A DNA stretch of 64,000 nucleotides from Mycocentrospora acerina (GCA_022701365.1 JAKUHH010000396.1:1-64000), one strand, 5' to 3'. Positions 1 through 11,600 are shown, numbered from the stretch's first letter. Translations and numbers: made by a program. The notes: a model not told the origin generated them from the letters alone.

Positions 1-238
1 AAAAAAAAAAAAAAAAAGAGTGTTAGGACTAGAAGGTATACTAAAGATACTATTCTTTATACTTATAAGTCTTATATAAAAGAATATAGAAAAACTACTC
101 TATAAAGCTATATAGCCTATAACCTTTTATACCTCTTCTATAGAATTGCTATCTAGGGCAAGTATAAAACAGGTAGCTATTAGATAGGTGTTAGTTAACT
201 CAGGGGTAATAATAGGATGTGACGTTGTGAACGTTACA
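1..238 (+). repeat. MITE-like element, copy A (truncated at window start)
   Basis: A 17-nt poly-A run is followed by sequence that matches copies B (837-1115, inverted) and C (1446-1732) over their shared body. Its right end, GTGACGTTGTGAACGTTACA, matches the end of copy C apart from one base. The left end is missing. AT-rich and CpG-poor, consistent with RIP. No coding capacity is seen, so this is probably a non-autonomous element; the family is not identified. Confidence 0.65.
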
Positions 239-836
239 TCTAGGGCTCTAGAAAAGAGAGCTTAGTATAAGAGAGAAAACAGCGCCTTAAAGACTAATGT
301 CTGCATAGGCATTATTATATTTAGTCTACCTGGTTAAATAGATTAATTCATTATAAATAAAGAAAAAAAAAACATTTTTCTTTACAGGTAAGATGTAATA
401 TTAATATTAGATTACTCTTTATAACTAACGGTAGATTTATTTAATAGCTAATAGATCATAATCTAGCAAGTCTAATATGTGTAATGGTTAGGCGCCCTGC
501 CCTTGCTATTAATACTACGCAATAACCTTACTTATACTAAAAGGTAAGCACAAGAATACTTAAGCAAGTATTCTATGTGTAGTATAATATATATTGCTAG
601 ATCTAGACTTTGCTGACTAGATGCTATAAGCGAGGTAAGCCACGTTGACTGTGCACGTGCTTAGTCGTTACAATATGATATACATTATAGACATGTAATT
701 TAGTAAATAAATTAAACTTAATCTGTAAAAAATAAAAGATAAGATTAATAATTCTAGACACTATCTAAACACTACCCTTTTTATCACTACCACTTGCAAG
801 AAGGGACTTCCTACTTACATATGGGGAAAAAAGTAG
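239..836. other. AT-rich stretch without genes
   Basis: Strongly AT-rich with stops in all frames and no recognisable domain. It lies between element copies A and B and is most simply read as RIP-decayed repeat DNA. Confidence 0.5.
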
Positions 837-1115
837 TGTTATATTTATAACGTCACATCCTTTTATTACTCCTAAGCTTAATAACATCTATCTAAAAGCT
901 ACCTATTATTTTACCTAACTTAGATAGTAATCTTTATAAAAAATATGTGAGGTTATAAAACTTTAGAAGAGTAGTTTTTTTGTATCATTTTACAAAACTA
1001 AGAGGTAAAGATTATATTATCTTTAGTAATTCTTCTAGTCCTAGCGCTCCTATATGCCTTGTAGTAGACATTCAGACCCTATTTAGATTAATCTCCTATT
1101 ACCTGCGTTGTTACA
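837..1115 (-). repeat. MITE-like element, copy B (inverted)
   Basis: The reverse complement of this stretch matches copies A and C throughout. It begins (minus strand) with TGTAACAACGCAGGTAA and ends with GGATGTGACGTT followed by a terminal stretch in which G-to-A and C-to-T changes separate it from A and C. Both outer ends read TGT(T/A)A inward, which suggests short terminal inverted repeats starting TGTAAC. About 279 bp, non-coding. Confidence 0.65.
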
Positions 1116-1445
1116 CTAGTAAGGTAGCAGTTTTCTATCTAGTACTACTATAACACTTGTATACTATACAGAGACTCTACTTGGTTTGTGACGTGAAGTA
1201 AGAAGATTTCTACCAGCTACTGCTTAGTCTAACGTATTCTTGTTCACGCACTGCCTTTTAATGCACTTAGGTTTCGCGGCTCTAAAGGCGATTGAAGTTG
1301 GTGCGGTGGCCCTCTCGCCGGTGGAACACTTTAATGTGTGTTAAGATAATATGTAATAAAATAAAAATGCTGCAGGCGTTGGAGCAGACGCGCTGAAAAA
1401 TGTAAAGTTAGTGCTTTTCTAACAATGTAGTCTTATGGTATTTTA
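1116..1445. other. Spacer between inverted element copies B and C
   Basis: No gene is visible. A short GC-richer patch (about 1275-1330) stands out from the AT-rich surroundings. If B and C are the arms of one larger element, this is its ~330 bp interior; it encodes no transposase that can be read. Confidence 0.4.
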
Positions 1446-1732
1446 TTTCAGTGACGCAGGTAAGAAGAGAGTGATCTGAATAGGGTCTGATTGTCTACTG
1501 TGAGGCATATAGAAGTGCTTGGACAGGAGGTTATACTAAAGATACTATTCTCTACACCTATAAGTCTTGTACAAAAAAATACAGAAAAACTACTCTAAAA
1601 ATCTTTATAACTTGCAACTTTATATACCTCTTAATAGGATTGCTATCTAAAGCATGTTTAAAACAGATAGCTTTTAGATAGTTGTCAATTGAATTTGGGG
1701 CAATGATGGGATGTGACGTTGTGAACGGTACA
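1446..1732 (+). repeat. MITE-like element, copy C
   Basis: Direct copy of element A and inverted copy of B. It starts near GTGACGCAGGTAAG and ends GTGACGTTGTGAACGGTACA. About 287 bp, AT-rich, without an open frame. It keeps more CpG than copy B, so the copies seem to have received different RIP loads. Confidence 0.65.
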
Positions 1733-2272
1733 GTTAAGATGCAATAAAATCTAACTTACAACTTTTGCTGATTTCCAGTTCGTTAAACTACAAAACAAAT
1801 TCTATACGTATTAAACTTTACAATACGCAAACTAAAGCTTAACAAATTTCACTTTTTAATTGTACGACTCAATCAGCTGCAAGCCATTTTGAGTCGCGGA
1901 ATGGAACCTCGATATATCTGTTGACTGAGATATGTAGTGACGCAGTTGATGTTAGATTTTTCCGTCCTTCCCGTCTCGTCTGTCCATATTAACAATCAAA
2001 CGAGGGCACCTCTCGCATCACTTGCGGGCCGTGTGATACGGCCCGAGGCGAGGATGAGTTCAATTGTCAGTTGAGCACAGGTGGCATTGTTAAGTTTGTC
2101 AGCAGAATATTGACCGGCTTTTCAAGTTACCCGTGCTCCGAAATCAAATTTGAACTTGATTAATGACGTTTAAATCAGTTTGACATTATTAAATTGCTGA
2201 CATTTTTCCATGCATTGATCATTGCATACTGTTCAACAATTTTCAACTTGTAAAATTCGCATCAAGAAACTC
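1733..2272. promoter_or_regulatory. 5' region of the metallo-hydrolase gene
   Basis: No gene is seen. The base composition shifts from AT-rich repeat to balanced sequence near 1880, so the proximal promoter of the downstream gene probably lies in about 1950-2272. No motif is claimed. Confidence 0.35.
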
Positions 2273-3558
2273 ATGGCCAGAACATCGACTGATGGCAGCG
2301 ATCCAGCTCCTGAACTCAACATACCGGCTTCTGAACAATGCGTGAGAGTAAGTATAATTGATACTGGAGGCCGTCTCAGTGCTCCTTTAGCGCTGTTTGT
2401 CAAGAACCCGCTTCCTGGAAATGAGAGAATTGAGGCTCCTGCCTATTCGTTCTTGATAACACACGAAACCTTAGGTCAAAACGTGCTCTTCGACCTTGGG
2501 GTTCGCAAAGATTGGCGAGCACTTGCGCCTATTATTGTGGACTCCCTCATCCAGACAGATGTCAGAATCAAAATCGATGATGATGTGGCAGGCATCTTAG
2601 AAAGAAATGGGAGTGTCTTACCGAAAGACGTGAACGCTATAATTTGGAGGTGAGTTTTTCAAGAACATGGAGTCCTCTCAATTACAAATTCACTGAGTGA
2701 GACAATCTTCCAGCCACTGGCATATGGATCACAGCGGTGATCCTTCCACTTTCCCACCCAGTACGGATCTCGTAGTTGGCCCAGGTGTGAAGGAATCTCA
2801 CCTGCCCGGCTTTCCCAAAAATCCTACTGGAGTTCTGCTCGAAACCGATTTCTTGTAAGTGCTATTGCTATCCGACTATGTCTTGATTCCAATCGCTAAG
2901 TACCAAAAAGAGGCCGCAATGTGTGCGAAATAGATTTCGAGGCTGGAGATGTACTTCTTTTGGGCCGCTTTAGAGCACTAGACTATTTTCGCGATGGAAG
3001 TTTCTACCTTCTTGATTGCCCTGGAGTAAGTTTATGGATTAATTTCTACTTTTACAAAGTGAAATGCGACTAAACCGAGTAATATAGCATACCATTGGTC
3101 ATATGTGCGCATTGGCACGCACAACTCCCTCAACATTCATCTTCATGGGTGCGGATACTTGCCACCATTGTGGTAGTTTTCGGCCTACGAAGTATGTGCC
3201 GTTACCCAGGCAGTTGTCGCCCTCTCCATTCTCGACCCCCCCTCATCTTCAAGGAACAATTTGCCCCGGATCCTTGCTTGAAACCATTCATCCGAACCAC
3301 AGTAGAAATGAGCCTTTTTACCCTAAATTGACGCAGGCACCTGATCGAAATCTGCTACAAGCTGAAGAAGACGTTCGAAAGATGGCTGAGTTTGACGCGA
3401 GCGAAGAGGTTTTTGTGGTCATCGCACATGACCCTGCGCTTCTTTCTGTTGTTGATTTCTTTCCCGCATCGGCCAATGACTGGAAGGCTAAAGGCTGGAA
3501 ACAAGCAACCCGATGGAGGTTTCTGGAAGAATTTTCTGAAGTAGCCTCAACAAGATAG
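2273..3558 (+). CDS. Metallo-beta-lactamase superfamily hydrolase (AHL-lactonase-like)
   Basis: Four exons, 2273-2649, 2714-2854, 2911-3025 and 3088-3558, give 367 aa with consistent phase. Splicing restores the zinc-binding signature HWHMDHSGD (about residues 127-135), a downstream histidine in HTIGH (212-216), the bridging-aspartate region GADTCHH (232-238), and a C-terminal block with AHDPALLSVVDFFP. This order is typical of fungal metallo-beta-lactamase proteins related to N-acyl-homoserine lactonases, which open lactone or ester bonds using two zinc ions. No signal peptide or membrane segment is seen, so it is probably cytosolic. I chose ATG 2273; the frame is open further upstream but only to a TTG. 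It sits between RIP-affected repeats and an MFS transporter on the same strand. The true substrate is unknown. Confidence 0.85.
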
Positions 3559-5191
3559 AAAGGAAATAAACTCGTCAGCGCGCAGAATTAATTCACGTGG
3601 ATTGCTAATGAAAACTATGCGTCCCTTACAATGGATCAACTGAAGTTCTTATTTGTGATGCCAGCTTCTGCATTCGAAGTACTAGCTGTACAATTTCTGT
3701 GAGTAAGCTTGCAATAAGCATTTGTAAATTGCGTTTAGCACACTAAAAGAAGTAACTTTAGATATTGCTTGTCACCTTTGAAGTCCTACAGACTAGCTTA
3801 ATGATAATGTAAAAGAATAGATTATTTCTAGTATTAGATAAGATTGTATAAATTATCCCCTGATATTAGTGCACACTTTTTCTTACTTGTTTCATCAATT
3901 TCGTAAAGGTATGGCAATATTTTGTATTATTCTTTGGTTGAGCCTGCTATTCTGTAGATTTTAGCAACTTACATTATAATTCCATGTTGAACTTTCAAAT
4001 CACCTCAGGTGAAAAAACTTATCGTTCATGTGGGAAGTCAGCCGACCAATTGAAGTCAACGTGGAGAATATCGCAACAGAAAGTGTAGAGTCATACGTAC
4101 ACGAGTTTTACCTAAAGAATCTGAGCGGCATTAAAAACTACAGTGAAGATGTTAGAGTCCTATTCGAATTGGTTTTGTTAATTTCTGCACTTAAATTCAG
4201 AAGAAGTTATTTCAAAGAATCATGCACTAAGTTCAGCACTGACTGCGCGCAAAACTAGCACCAGTTCAAACGTCTCGTTTCCTTCCCTTCCTCACTTGAG
4301 AAATACATTTGCGTGACTCGTTTTATTCCATCTCAACTTTGTCTATACCTTGCCATTTTAATTGACGTTACTCTTCGAGAAACCAAGCCCACAAACGCCT
4401 AGAATAGCCAAGGAACTAGTAGGTATAGTCTTTGATTTGAAATATGATACAACATGGTTTGTCAACGTGTCCGTGTGTATCCTAACTCTCCTTAGCTATA
4501 ATCGCAATCATTTCCCTGTTCATGAAAGTGATCTGGACTTGATTCGGATTGGGTTTTTTTCATTCAGGTTGAAGTTGCGCCGCGGGTCTCAGCGTTATGA
4601 TGTTACGAGGTTGAGCCATCAGTCTTACTTCAGGCTTTGTGTTTGCTATCCGATGCAAAGGCACCACTTGATGTCTACGTCGGCAGTACGGATGAAATAT
4701 GAGCACTGTACCTGAGCGACGTAGATGAGGAAAGCTCGTGTAGTGGAACGATCTGGGGTTGCGCTGTGCATCAAATTACTTGACGAGCCTTCGGAAGATG
4801 TTGGCGTCCGAACCGACGTTGATTTGGGATTGATATGCAATGACTCAGCTGAAAATTTAAGATGGTAAGAATACTAGATCGGCCTCGGACTTCGCTCTGC
4901 TAGAGATACCGATTACTCCGATGTATTTTGTCGTAGTCGATCAAATCAAGCCAGACCTGCTCGAAATCATTCTTTTATTTCACTATAACAATGATATATA
5001 GTTGTGGCCCTTGTTTACGTGTTTTTTGGCATCCTCTATTTCTGAACTACTGATTGCTTCTCAGGCTCTTACAAACTGAATTGACTCCTTAATTATACAC
5101 TATCATAACGCACACCTTTGACATCGCGAGTTATCAAAAACTTGTGGACTTGAAATCTTTGCAAAACGATTGGGTTGGCCTGACTTGAAAG
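3559..5191. other. Gene-poor spacer with decayed coding traces
   Basis: AT-rich 3' flank of the hydrolase gene followed by fragmentary open frames (see 4028-4858) and then the promoter of the MFS gene. No complete gene can be assembled. Confidence 0.4.
4028..4858 (+). pseudogene. Possible decayed gene of unknown family
   Basis: Short open frames follow one another on the plus strand (an ATG-started 76-codon frame at 4028, another frame to 4715, then an open stretch from about 4750 to the TAA near 4858) with different phases and stops between them. Base composition here is closer to coding sequence than the AT-rich flanks. No domain is recognised. It could also be chance. Confidence 0.2.
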
Positions 5192-6976
5192 ATGACTGCT
5201 ACAAGCAATGGTGATACTCAGCTAACGGGTAGCTCCCAGGCTAAAATATCTGACTTGGAAAACGGAGAGATGGTGTTAGACAGAGATGGAAAGGAACTAA
5301 ATGAAGGTAAGATATATTTACTATCAAGTCCGCAAATTTAATCGTGAATACGAGCTTCCTAGAGATTACAAGACAGTCGAGGTGGAGTATCTTATGACCT
5401 TAATTCAATTATCACAAAGAAAAGCACAATGAACAATCTAATGAAGCTAGAAATATACCCACTTTCCGATCTCGACAACGCACTTGTTGGCTGGGACAGA
5501 CAAGACGACCCGCTGAACCCAAGAAACTTCTCAGAGAGAACGAAATGGTTTGTCCTCGTCTTAGTCGCGGCAACAACATTCTTGGCGTCCCTTGCATCAT
5601 CAATCTTCGCTCCCGGGATCCCCTTGGTTAATGCAGATTTCGGCAACTCATCGCAACTTCTGGGGTCTTTTGCCGTTAGTGTGTACATTCTGGGGTTCGC
5701 GGTACGTTCATCGATCCTCTTAATTATGCCTATTTGAACAATAACAGGTGGGACCTCTATTCTTGAGCCCTCTCTCTGAAATCTACGGCCGTCGCATAAT
5801 CATAGACATATCTAATGTCTTCTTCTCCGCTTTTACATTAGGATGCGCTTTGGCTCCTAATCTTAACGGAATAATCGCTATGCGCTTCTTCGCTGGTGTT
5901 GGAGGCTCAGCTTGTGTCACGATTGGTACTGGAGTAATCGCCGATCTCTTCGTACCAGTGCAGCGCGGTAAAGCTGTATCAGTGTATACAACAGGCCTTC
6001 TTTTCGGACCTATATTAGGACCGATTTGTGGTGGTTTCATCGCTCAACGCGCAGGTTGGCGATGGGACATGTGGGTTGTCCTTATCATAGGATGCCTACT
6101 GACTATAGGTCTCCTCGTTTTCAACCGCGAAACTAATCACGTTGTGCTTTTGGAACGTAAAACAAAGAGACTTCGAAGAGAACTTAATCGTGTTGATCTC
6201 CACAATATCTTGACTCAGCAGGAAAACATTGCTGCGCTCAGTAGTGGCGACGTTCTCAAGCGCGGTATCATTCGGCCACTCAGATTGCTTGCCAGATCGC
6301 CAATTGTGCTCCTTTGCTCAATCTACGCTGCATTTCTTTATGGGCTTCTTTATCTCTTGTTCACTACACTGACTAGTGTGTTCCTGTCTGCCTATCATTG
6401 GAAACCAGAAATGGCAGGTTTAGCCTACATAGGCATAGGAATCGGAAATTTTATCGGAATTGGTATTATTGCAAAAACCTCCGACGTAACCATCATTCGC
6501 CTGACAAAAAAGAATAAGGGCATCTATGAACCAGAGATGCGTTTGACGCTCTGCGTCTACTTTAGTTTGCTTATCCCATTATATTTCTTTATGTAAGATT
6601 ATTCTGCATTTCTACTCAAGGGTCACTAACAACACCTAGCTACGGATGGACAACATACTACAAAGTCCACTGGATTGTGCCTATCATATCGCTAGTGCCA
6701 TTCGGTCTCGGTTTAATGGGAATCTTTGGTGCATTGCAGACTTATATGATTGATTGTTTTCCACAGTACGCCGCATCTGCAATGGCGGGCATGACGACTC
6801 TACGTTGTCTATTCGGCGCAATACTTCCGCTTGCTGGACCTTCGATGTATGAAACCCTAGGCTTGGGTTGGGGAAACAGTTTGTTAGGATTTTGTGCTGT
6901 AGCATTTATACCAGTTCCAGCACTGCTATTTAGGTATGGAAAGCATATTCGAGAGAAATGGCCAATTCAGATATAA
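5192..6976 (+). CDS. MFS transporter, DHA1-like drug:H+ antiporter family
   Basis: Exons 5192-5306, 5373-5701, 5748-6592 and 6640-6976 give 541 aa, a usual length for fungal 12-TM DHA1 transporters. The hydrophilic N-terminus (about 80 residues) is followed by the family-typical WDRQDDPLNPRNFSER segment just before TM1. The exon 2/3 junction restores LGFAVGPLFLSPLSEIYGRR, covering the motif-A loop between TM2 and TM3, and ARSPIVLL lies after the central loop. It is expected in the plasma membrane, exporting small molecules by proton exchange; the substrate cannot be read. Its closest neighbour is the lactonase-like hydrolase, same strand, 1.6 kb upstream, so a detoxification pairing is possible but unproven. 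Flanking DNA is AT-rich and repeat-bearing. Confidence 0.85.
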
Positions 6977-8970
6977 TGAATACTAAAGGTATTACAAATA
7001 CATCTATACAAATAAATCATAAATCTAGGTCAAGGATTTTATAAATAAAGATTGAGAGGATTAGCAGATATTAACAAAGAATCAATTATTTTTAAAACTG
7101 TTTACAAAAACTAATGTAATATTAGGTTTCTTTGTTATATTTACCTTTATTATTGAACACATATTCTATAGTTTAGGTAATTTTAAAATATTGTAACAGC
7201 ACAGGCAAGACGAGAGTGATCCGAAAATGATCCATTTCGACCGCAAGGCATACAGGAGTGGTAGAACTGAGGACACTAAGAACGCTATTCTTGTCTATAG
7301 AAAAAAGAAAGGCAATCTACAGGAGCAAATTTTGCTTTGACATCTATATCTATAACTTAAAACAAGCTTTTAAAGATAGTTACAAAAGTCTTAGGCAGAA
7401 ATTATTTAAACATTTTAGGAATCCTCCTTAAATACTTCGACAGAACACTTCTTGTTAATTAATAATGCAAGAGATTTTAATACATTTTAGCTTTCTTAAT
7501 AAAATTCTATGTAAATACTAAAAAGCTTACACTAATTGTAGTAGTTAAGTTGTAGAATTACCTTCTAACCTAAGGTCTGTTTTCTTATGTTTTAGAAGGC
7601 TAGAATGGACAGCAGGGGTTGCGCCGCTTTAAAGGATTATACGGCTTGTAAAAGCAGCACAGCCTTAAGCAAGCAATATGGTAAGAGTTTATAATATGCT
7701 TAGTAAAACAAGAGACCACGACGCTGGTTACAATGCAATACTTTGTCTTACGATTTTATCTTGCTGTGTGTATTACATGTTGTCTTTATACAATAAAACA
7801 GGCAAAGACTGCACAATGATTAAAGCAAATACAAATTTCAACTCCACTTTAAAGGAAGCTTATCTGCCTTTCTAAATCTAATATAAGTTTTTTTTCTCTT
7901 GTTTAAGTGCATCTTAGACATAGACGCTAAAGTGACAAATTCTCTTCTAACATATTAGTTTGTTTTAATTACTTGAGTTTTCTTTTTATTTAGAGCCGAT
8001 TTTATTTAGATTATTTCTATCATTAAATTTTTATTAGATGTGGAACTTGTAAGTGTAATATTTAATAACAAAAAAATGAATCAGGCTTTAGCGACAGATG
8101 CCGTCCTCGACGCGCACAATCAGGCAAATCTAATCATTGGCGTATGTAATTGTAAAATAAAGTAAGATACTATCAGTCTGAAGTTGGAAGAACATAGCCT
8201 GAGTAATTGACTGTTGCTTTGCTTGCTCACATCAATTTTAACAGCCTACTACTGTTAATACTTTTAACAAAGAACAGAGCCCCTACAAGATAGATGAGAC
8301 AGCAATGCGAGAATAATGTAAGTAAGGTCATTACATTCACATCTTAATTATCATAGCACTCGGTATACATTAGTAGTCCGCAATTTAAGGTGCTGGTTTG
8401 CGTAGTGCGATTCTGAATTTTGTTAGCAAATTCAACATGTTAAAGCAAGGTATCTCAGAGGCGTTTTATACAAGTTCAGTCGGCTTGTATGGTCGTGCAA
8501 TGTAAATGTTCTGGATGCTTAGGTGATGTGGTTAAGATTTGAAGTGAACAAAATAATGCTTCTAAGCTTCAATTTCGTAACCCCATCGAACAAGTGACTG
8601 CAATGACGATCAACCAATCGTCATAGTAATGACACTTGCTCAGAAAATTACCTGCTTGCACATTAAACACTATTGGATAAAGTTGGCAAGAAGGAGATTA
8701 CAATTTGCGAAGTAGCCCTCAATCATCAAGATTAAAAGGTGGCATATTGTCGCATTTTGAAGTTTAACTGGCTCAAAACACTTCTTTTCTATTTAATTAA
8801 TAACATGATTCTATCGAAACATGAATTACAGCGAAATATGTTCAACATAGCGCGTGGATTTTATGTGGACACCCGGCTACCTGAACAAGGCCAAGATTTC
8901 GCAATCGATATAAGAAGAACTATTACTTGGGAAAAACGAATATCGGGGCATAGTATTTCAGCAGTCAAAA
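6977..8970. other. AT-rich, RIP-like gene-free block
   Basis: Long AT-rich stretch with stop codons in all frames, containing the decayed element copy D at its start. The short open frame at 7678-7875 begins ATGGTAAG and has no protein-like features. No gene is supported. Confidence 0.5.
7192..7340 (+). repeat. MITE-like element, decayed copy D
   Basis: Starts TGTAACAGCACAGGCAAGA, then GAGAGTGATC and GGCATACAGGAGTGG, which align in order with the left part of copies B and C. Similarity fades after about 150 bp. It shows that the family is dispersed and not limited to the window edge. Confidence 0.5.
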
Positions 8971-9506
8971 TGTTCAAAAATCTAATCTCTGTAGCCGCGA
9001 TGGTCTTGGCTGTCTTTTTTGAATAAATACATCTCACATGTTTGGCGTCTATCGTAACCAGTAGCTATACGTAAAAGGAGCCAAGGTCGCGATTGTCAGG
9101 CTTTGATTGCGGCAATTTTGGCGAAGCACTCCGAATTGCAGCAACTTTGAACAACCAATCCTATGGGTTTCCAATACACATCAACATGGACGTCTCAAAA
9201 TCCTGGCAAGAGCAAGTCAGGCATGCCATCTTTCAAGACACTGTTCCGACACTTGCAGTTGAGGTCAATGCAGCATCGCAAGACTTTTCTCGCATGGACG
9301 ATAAGTCGTTGATCAACACCGTCAGTACCGTGTTTCTTTTGCTCATGCAGTTCTTTTTCATCATAGGCTGGAATGGCATCTGCACGCTGCCTACAATCTC
9401 TGAGCCTACATTTTTGCACAAGTATTCTGGAGTTTCTTCTGGCCTTTACTTACTAGTCTTTGCTCCACAGGCTAGTCTTTTACGTATCAAGGCTCTTGTG
9501 AAATAG
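8971..9506 (+). pseudogene. Possible decayed gene with leader-like N-terminus
   Basis: ATG 8971 opens a short hydrophobic peptide (MFKNLISVAAMVLAVF) resembling a signal peptide, but it ends after 18 codons. After in-frame stops, a 140-codon open stretch ends at 9506. No splice pair joins them cleanly. The opposite strand is also open over part of 9195-9419, so the coding strand is uncertain. No domain recognised; it may be a RIP-damaged remnant. Confidence 0.2.
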
Positions 9507-10808
9507 ACTTGGAGATATTTCTTGCCATTTAGGCAGCCACAAAGGTGCTTTGTATACTAAATTCCTATGTTCTAGCCATTATCACAAGAATTGTTCCACC
9601 AGCTTGTATACCCTTTATATTTATTGCTAAGGTTATATTCAGCGTATCAGCGTCTCTCAGAGCTAAGACTTTGATTGACTATTAGTATCAAACTAGTTAC
9701 TTCTTTTCAGCTTTGCACTGATACCAAATGTTCATCACGATTATCTCAGAAGGAGGGATTAACAAACTCTCTTAAAATCTTCCAAAATTTAGAGCTTGGC
9801 TCTTTTTAAGCAACCTATTATCCGTATTGGTGACAAACCATAGGGTCAAACGGGCAAAACAGGTGCTCTAGTATTATAATCAGTGAAACGCCTTGGATGG
9901 ACCTCTTTAAACTGCTCAACAGTAGAATCACAAATTGTAAGTCCCAACCCCCCCCCAAAAAAAAATGAAGCTACGGTTTTCTTTAATTTCTTGCATTCAT
10001 TCCTGCAAATCGAGCTTTATCAAATATGTTGTTTACCTGTCTCTCGCCATTTTTTCTCTTAAAGTAGAGCATTCTCGGCACAATCTCGTCAGAACTAATT
10101 CTCAGACGGACAAGCTTCTCCGCGCTATCAGTCTCTTGCATGAGCGTGAAAAGAAGGAATTCTGACGTCTTGAATGCTTTACTTTTGATGTATGTATTGA
10201 GGGTGACATGGTGTCTCTAAAATAAAATTCGATAGAATTCAATGTCAAATCATTAGCTAGACTCGACACATGAATTTGAATGAATACCAGTCTTAGCAAC
10301 TTGTAAGACTTTGTTATGTTGGTAATGATGGCTATGTTAGTCAAAGGAAGTACCGCCGCTAGGAGTTGGAGACGAACCTGTCGACGTGAAGTCGAAGGTA
10401 TTGATGAGCGAGAGTGCGGCATACCTTTGGGGGAGGTCCTGACTGAACGTTCTTGTTGGGACTCGGTAGGTGAGGTTGACATAAGGATAGCATAGGTTTT
10501 GCTAAATGCCACCTCATCTAAATTACTGCTATCGATACTACGGGCTCACCTTCTCGGCTACTGCAATTGTCCTTTTCGGGATCATGTACACGGCATTTCC
10601 GTAGACGTTCCATGATCTACGTGATAGATAAGTGAGTTGTTATTTGAGATTTCCAATGCCTAATCCAAGCATTCTCCCAACTAGCAAATAGATATACATG
10701 CCAGCTAGCCCAGGATGCGCTGCTCGGCCCGCTAAATTCGCTGCAATATGCGCCCCCCAACGCCAATGTGGAAACGAGTCGGCAAGTTGCTCTTGCTGCG
10801 TGGATTGA
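9507..10808. other. Spacer with weak coding traces
   Basis: AT-rich with a C9/A9 homopolymer pair near 9950-9964. The only coding-like trace is the minus-strand stretch listed at 10102-10613. From about 10650 the DNA becomes GC-richer and forms the 3' flank of the Mim2-like gene. Confidence 0.4.
10102..10613 (-). CDS. Doubtful hypothetical protein
   Basis: A minus-strand ATG at 10613 opens 21 codons up to a GTGAGC donor at 10549; joining to the TAG acceptor at 10518 would keep an open frame to 10102. The joined N-terminus is hydrophilic and Ser/Thr-rich. However, the intron would be only 32 nt, below the usual fungal minimum, and the C-terminal half looks non-coding. It may be a remnant or chance frame; no family recognised. 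Confidence 0.18.
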
Positions 10809-11203
10809 CTACAAGGTGGCTGCTGCCTCGACAACTCCGGCAGCCTTGAACAAGCCTGGACTCGTGACGACAATCTCAACCGGGTACTTCCATGTCATGT
10901 ACTTGGTCCAGCCTGGGTGGCGGTTAGACGTGGTGCTCCCGTGTCGCGCAGTGTGCATGACGTACCCCAGTATGCGCACTTTCTCCCAAAGTATTTGCCC
11001 AGGTACGGCACCATGACCATGGTCAACAGCAGCTCGAGCTGCTGCAGCGACTCTCGCCACTCTCTCTCGGCGTCGGAGAGGTATTCGCCATCGTCTGCGT
11101 CGGAGGCGGTCGAGGAGGCGGACGAGGGCAACGAGTCGACGTCGTCGACGTCCGAGGCGCTCAGGACGGGCTCGATGAAGCTCTCGCTAGTGTCGAGCGA
11201 CAT
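10809..11203 (-). CDS. Mim2-like mitochondrial outer-membrane protein
   Basis: Two exons on the minus strand, 11203-10966 and 10912-10809, give 113 aa. The N-terminal half is acidic and Ser-rich; then comes a conserved-looking core with SDAEREWRESLQQLELLL, a hydrophobic segment containing VMVPYLGKYFGRKCAYW, and, after the 53-nt intron, GWTKYMTWKYPVEIV and a short hydrophobic tail. This layout (acidic N-terminus, single membrane segment near the C-terminus, GRKCAYWGW block) fits my recollection of the fungal Mim2 family, a subunit of the MIM complex that inserts alpha-helical proteins into the mitochondrial outer membrane. Family assignment is from memory. The open frame runs upstream to a TTG, but ATG 11203 is the first methionine. 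It is divergent from eIF2-beta. Confidence 0.6.
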
Positions 11204-11600
11204 GGCGGGGGCAGGGCTCGGGCAGGGGCGGGGCGGGCAGTCGGGCGTGCATGCGCCGGGTGGAGGAGAGGTCACGGCGGGGGTGGAGGTCAAGTCACGG
11301 CGAGGTCAGGGCGAGGGGAGAGGCGCGGCGAGAGTGAGGCCGCGGACGATGCGGGCCGTGGCTGGGGAGCTGTGGCGGGGCGAGGCGGCGGTGTGGCGCG
11401 GGCCTTGGCGGCGAGGCAACGTTCGACTCACAGTGCTGCAAAAGAAGAGGGCCTCCGTCGGCGCCCACGTCCAACCCGACACACACACACCACACGGCCC
11501 ACCACCCACCGCGCACCGCCCGCCCACCCCGACGCTCTGCAGCCGACACTCGTCCACGCACGCCTTTATTTGAGAGCAAGAGCCACGCACACACGCAATC
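11204..11600. promoter_or_regulatory. Shared divergent promoter, Mim2-like / eIF2-beta
   Basis: The 397 bp between the two start codons is GC-rich and CpG-rich, unlike the AT-rich intergenic DNA elsewhere. It probably serves both housekeeping genes. The long open frames seen on both strands here come from the high GC content and are not taken as genes. Confidence 0.5.

Noticed and set aside
2222..2272. Upstream extension of the metallo-hydrolase to 2222
   Set aside because: The extension begins with TTG, not ATG, and adds no family-conserved residues.
7678..7875. 65-codon plus-strand frame
   Set aside because: Begins ATGGTAAG in RIP-like DNA and has no protein features.
10917..11573. 218-codon plus-strand frame before eIF2-beta
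   Set aside because: It lies over the divergent promoter and the Mim2-like exon; Arg/Gly/Ser-rich, explained by GC content.
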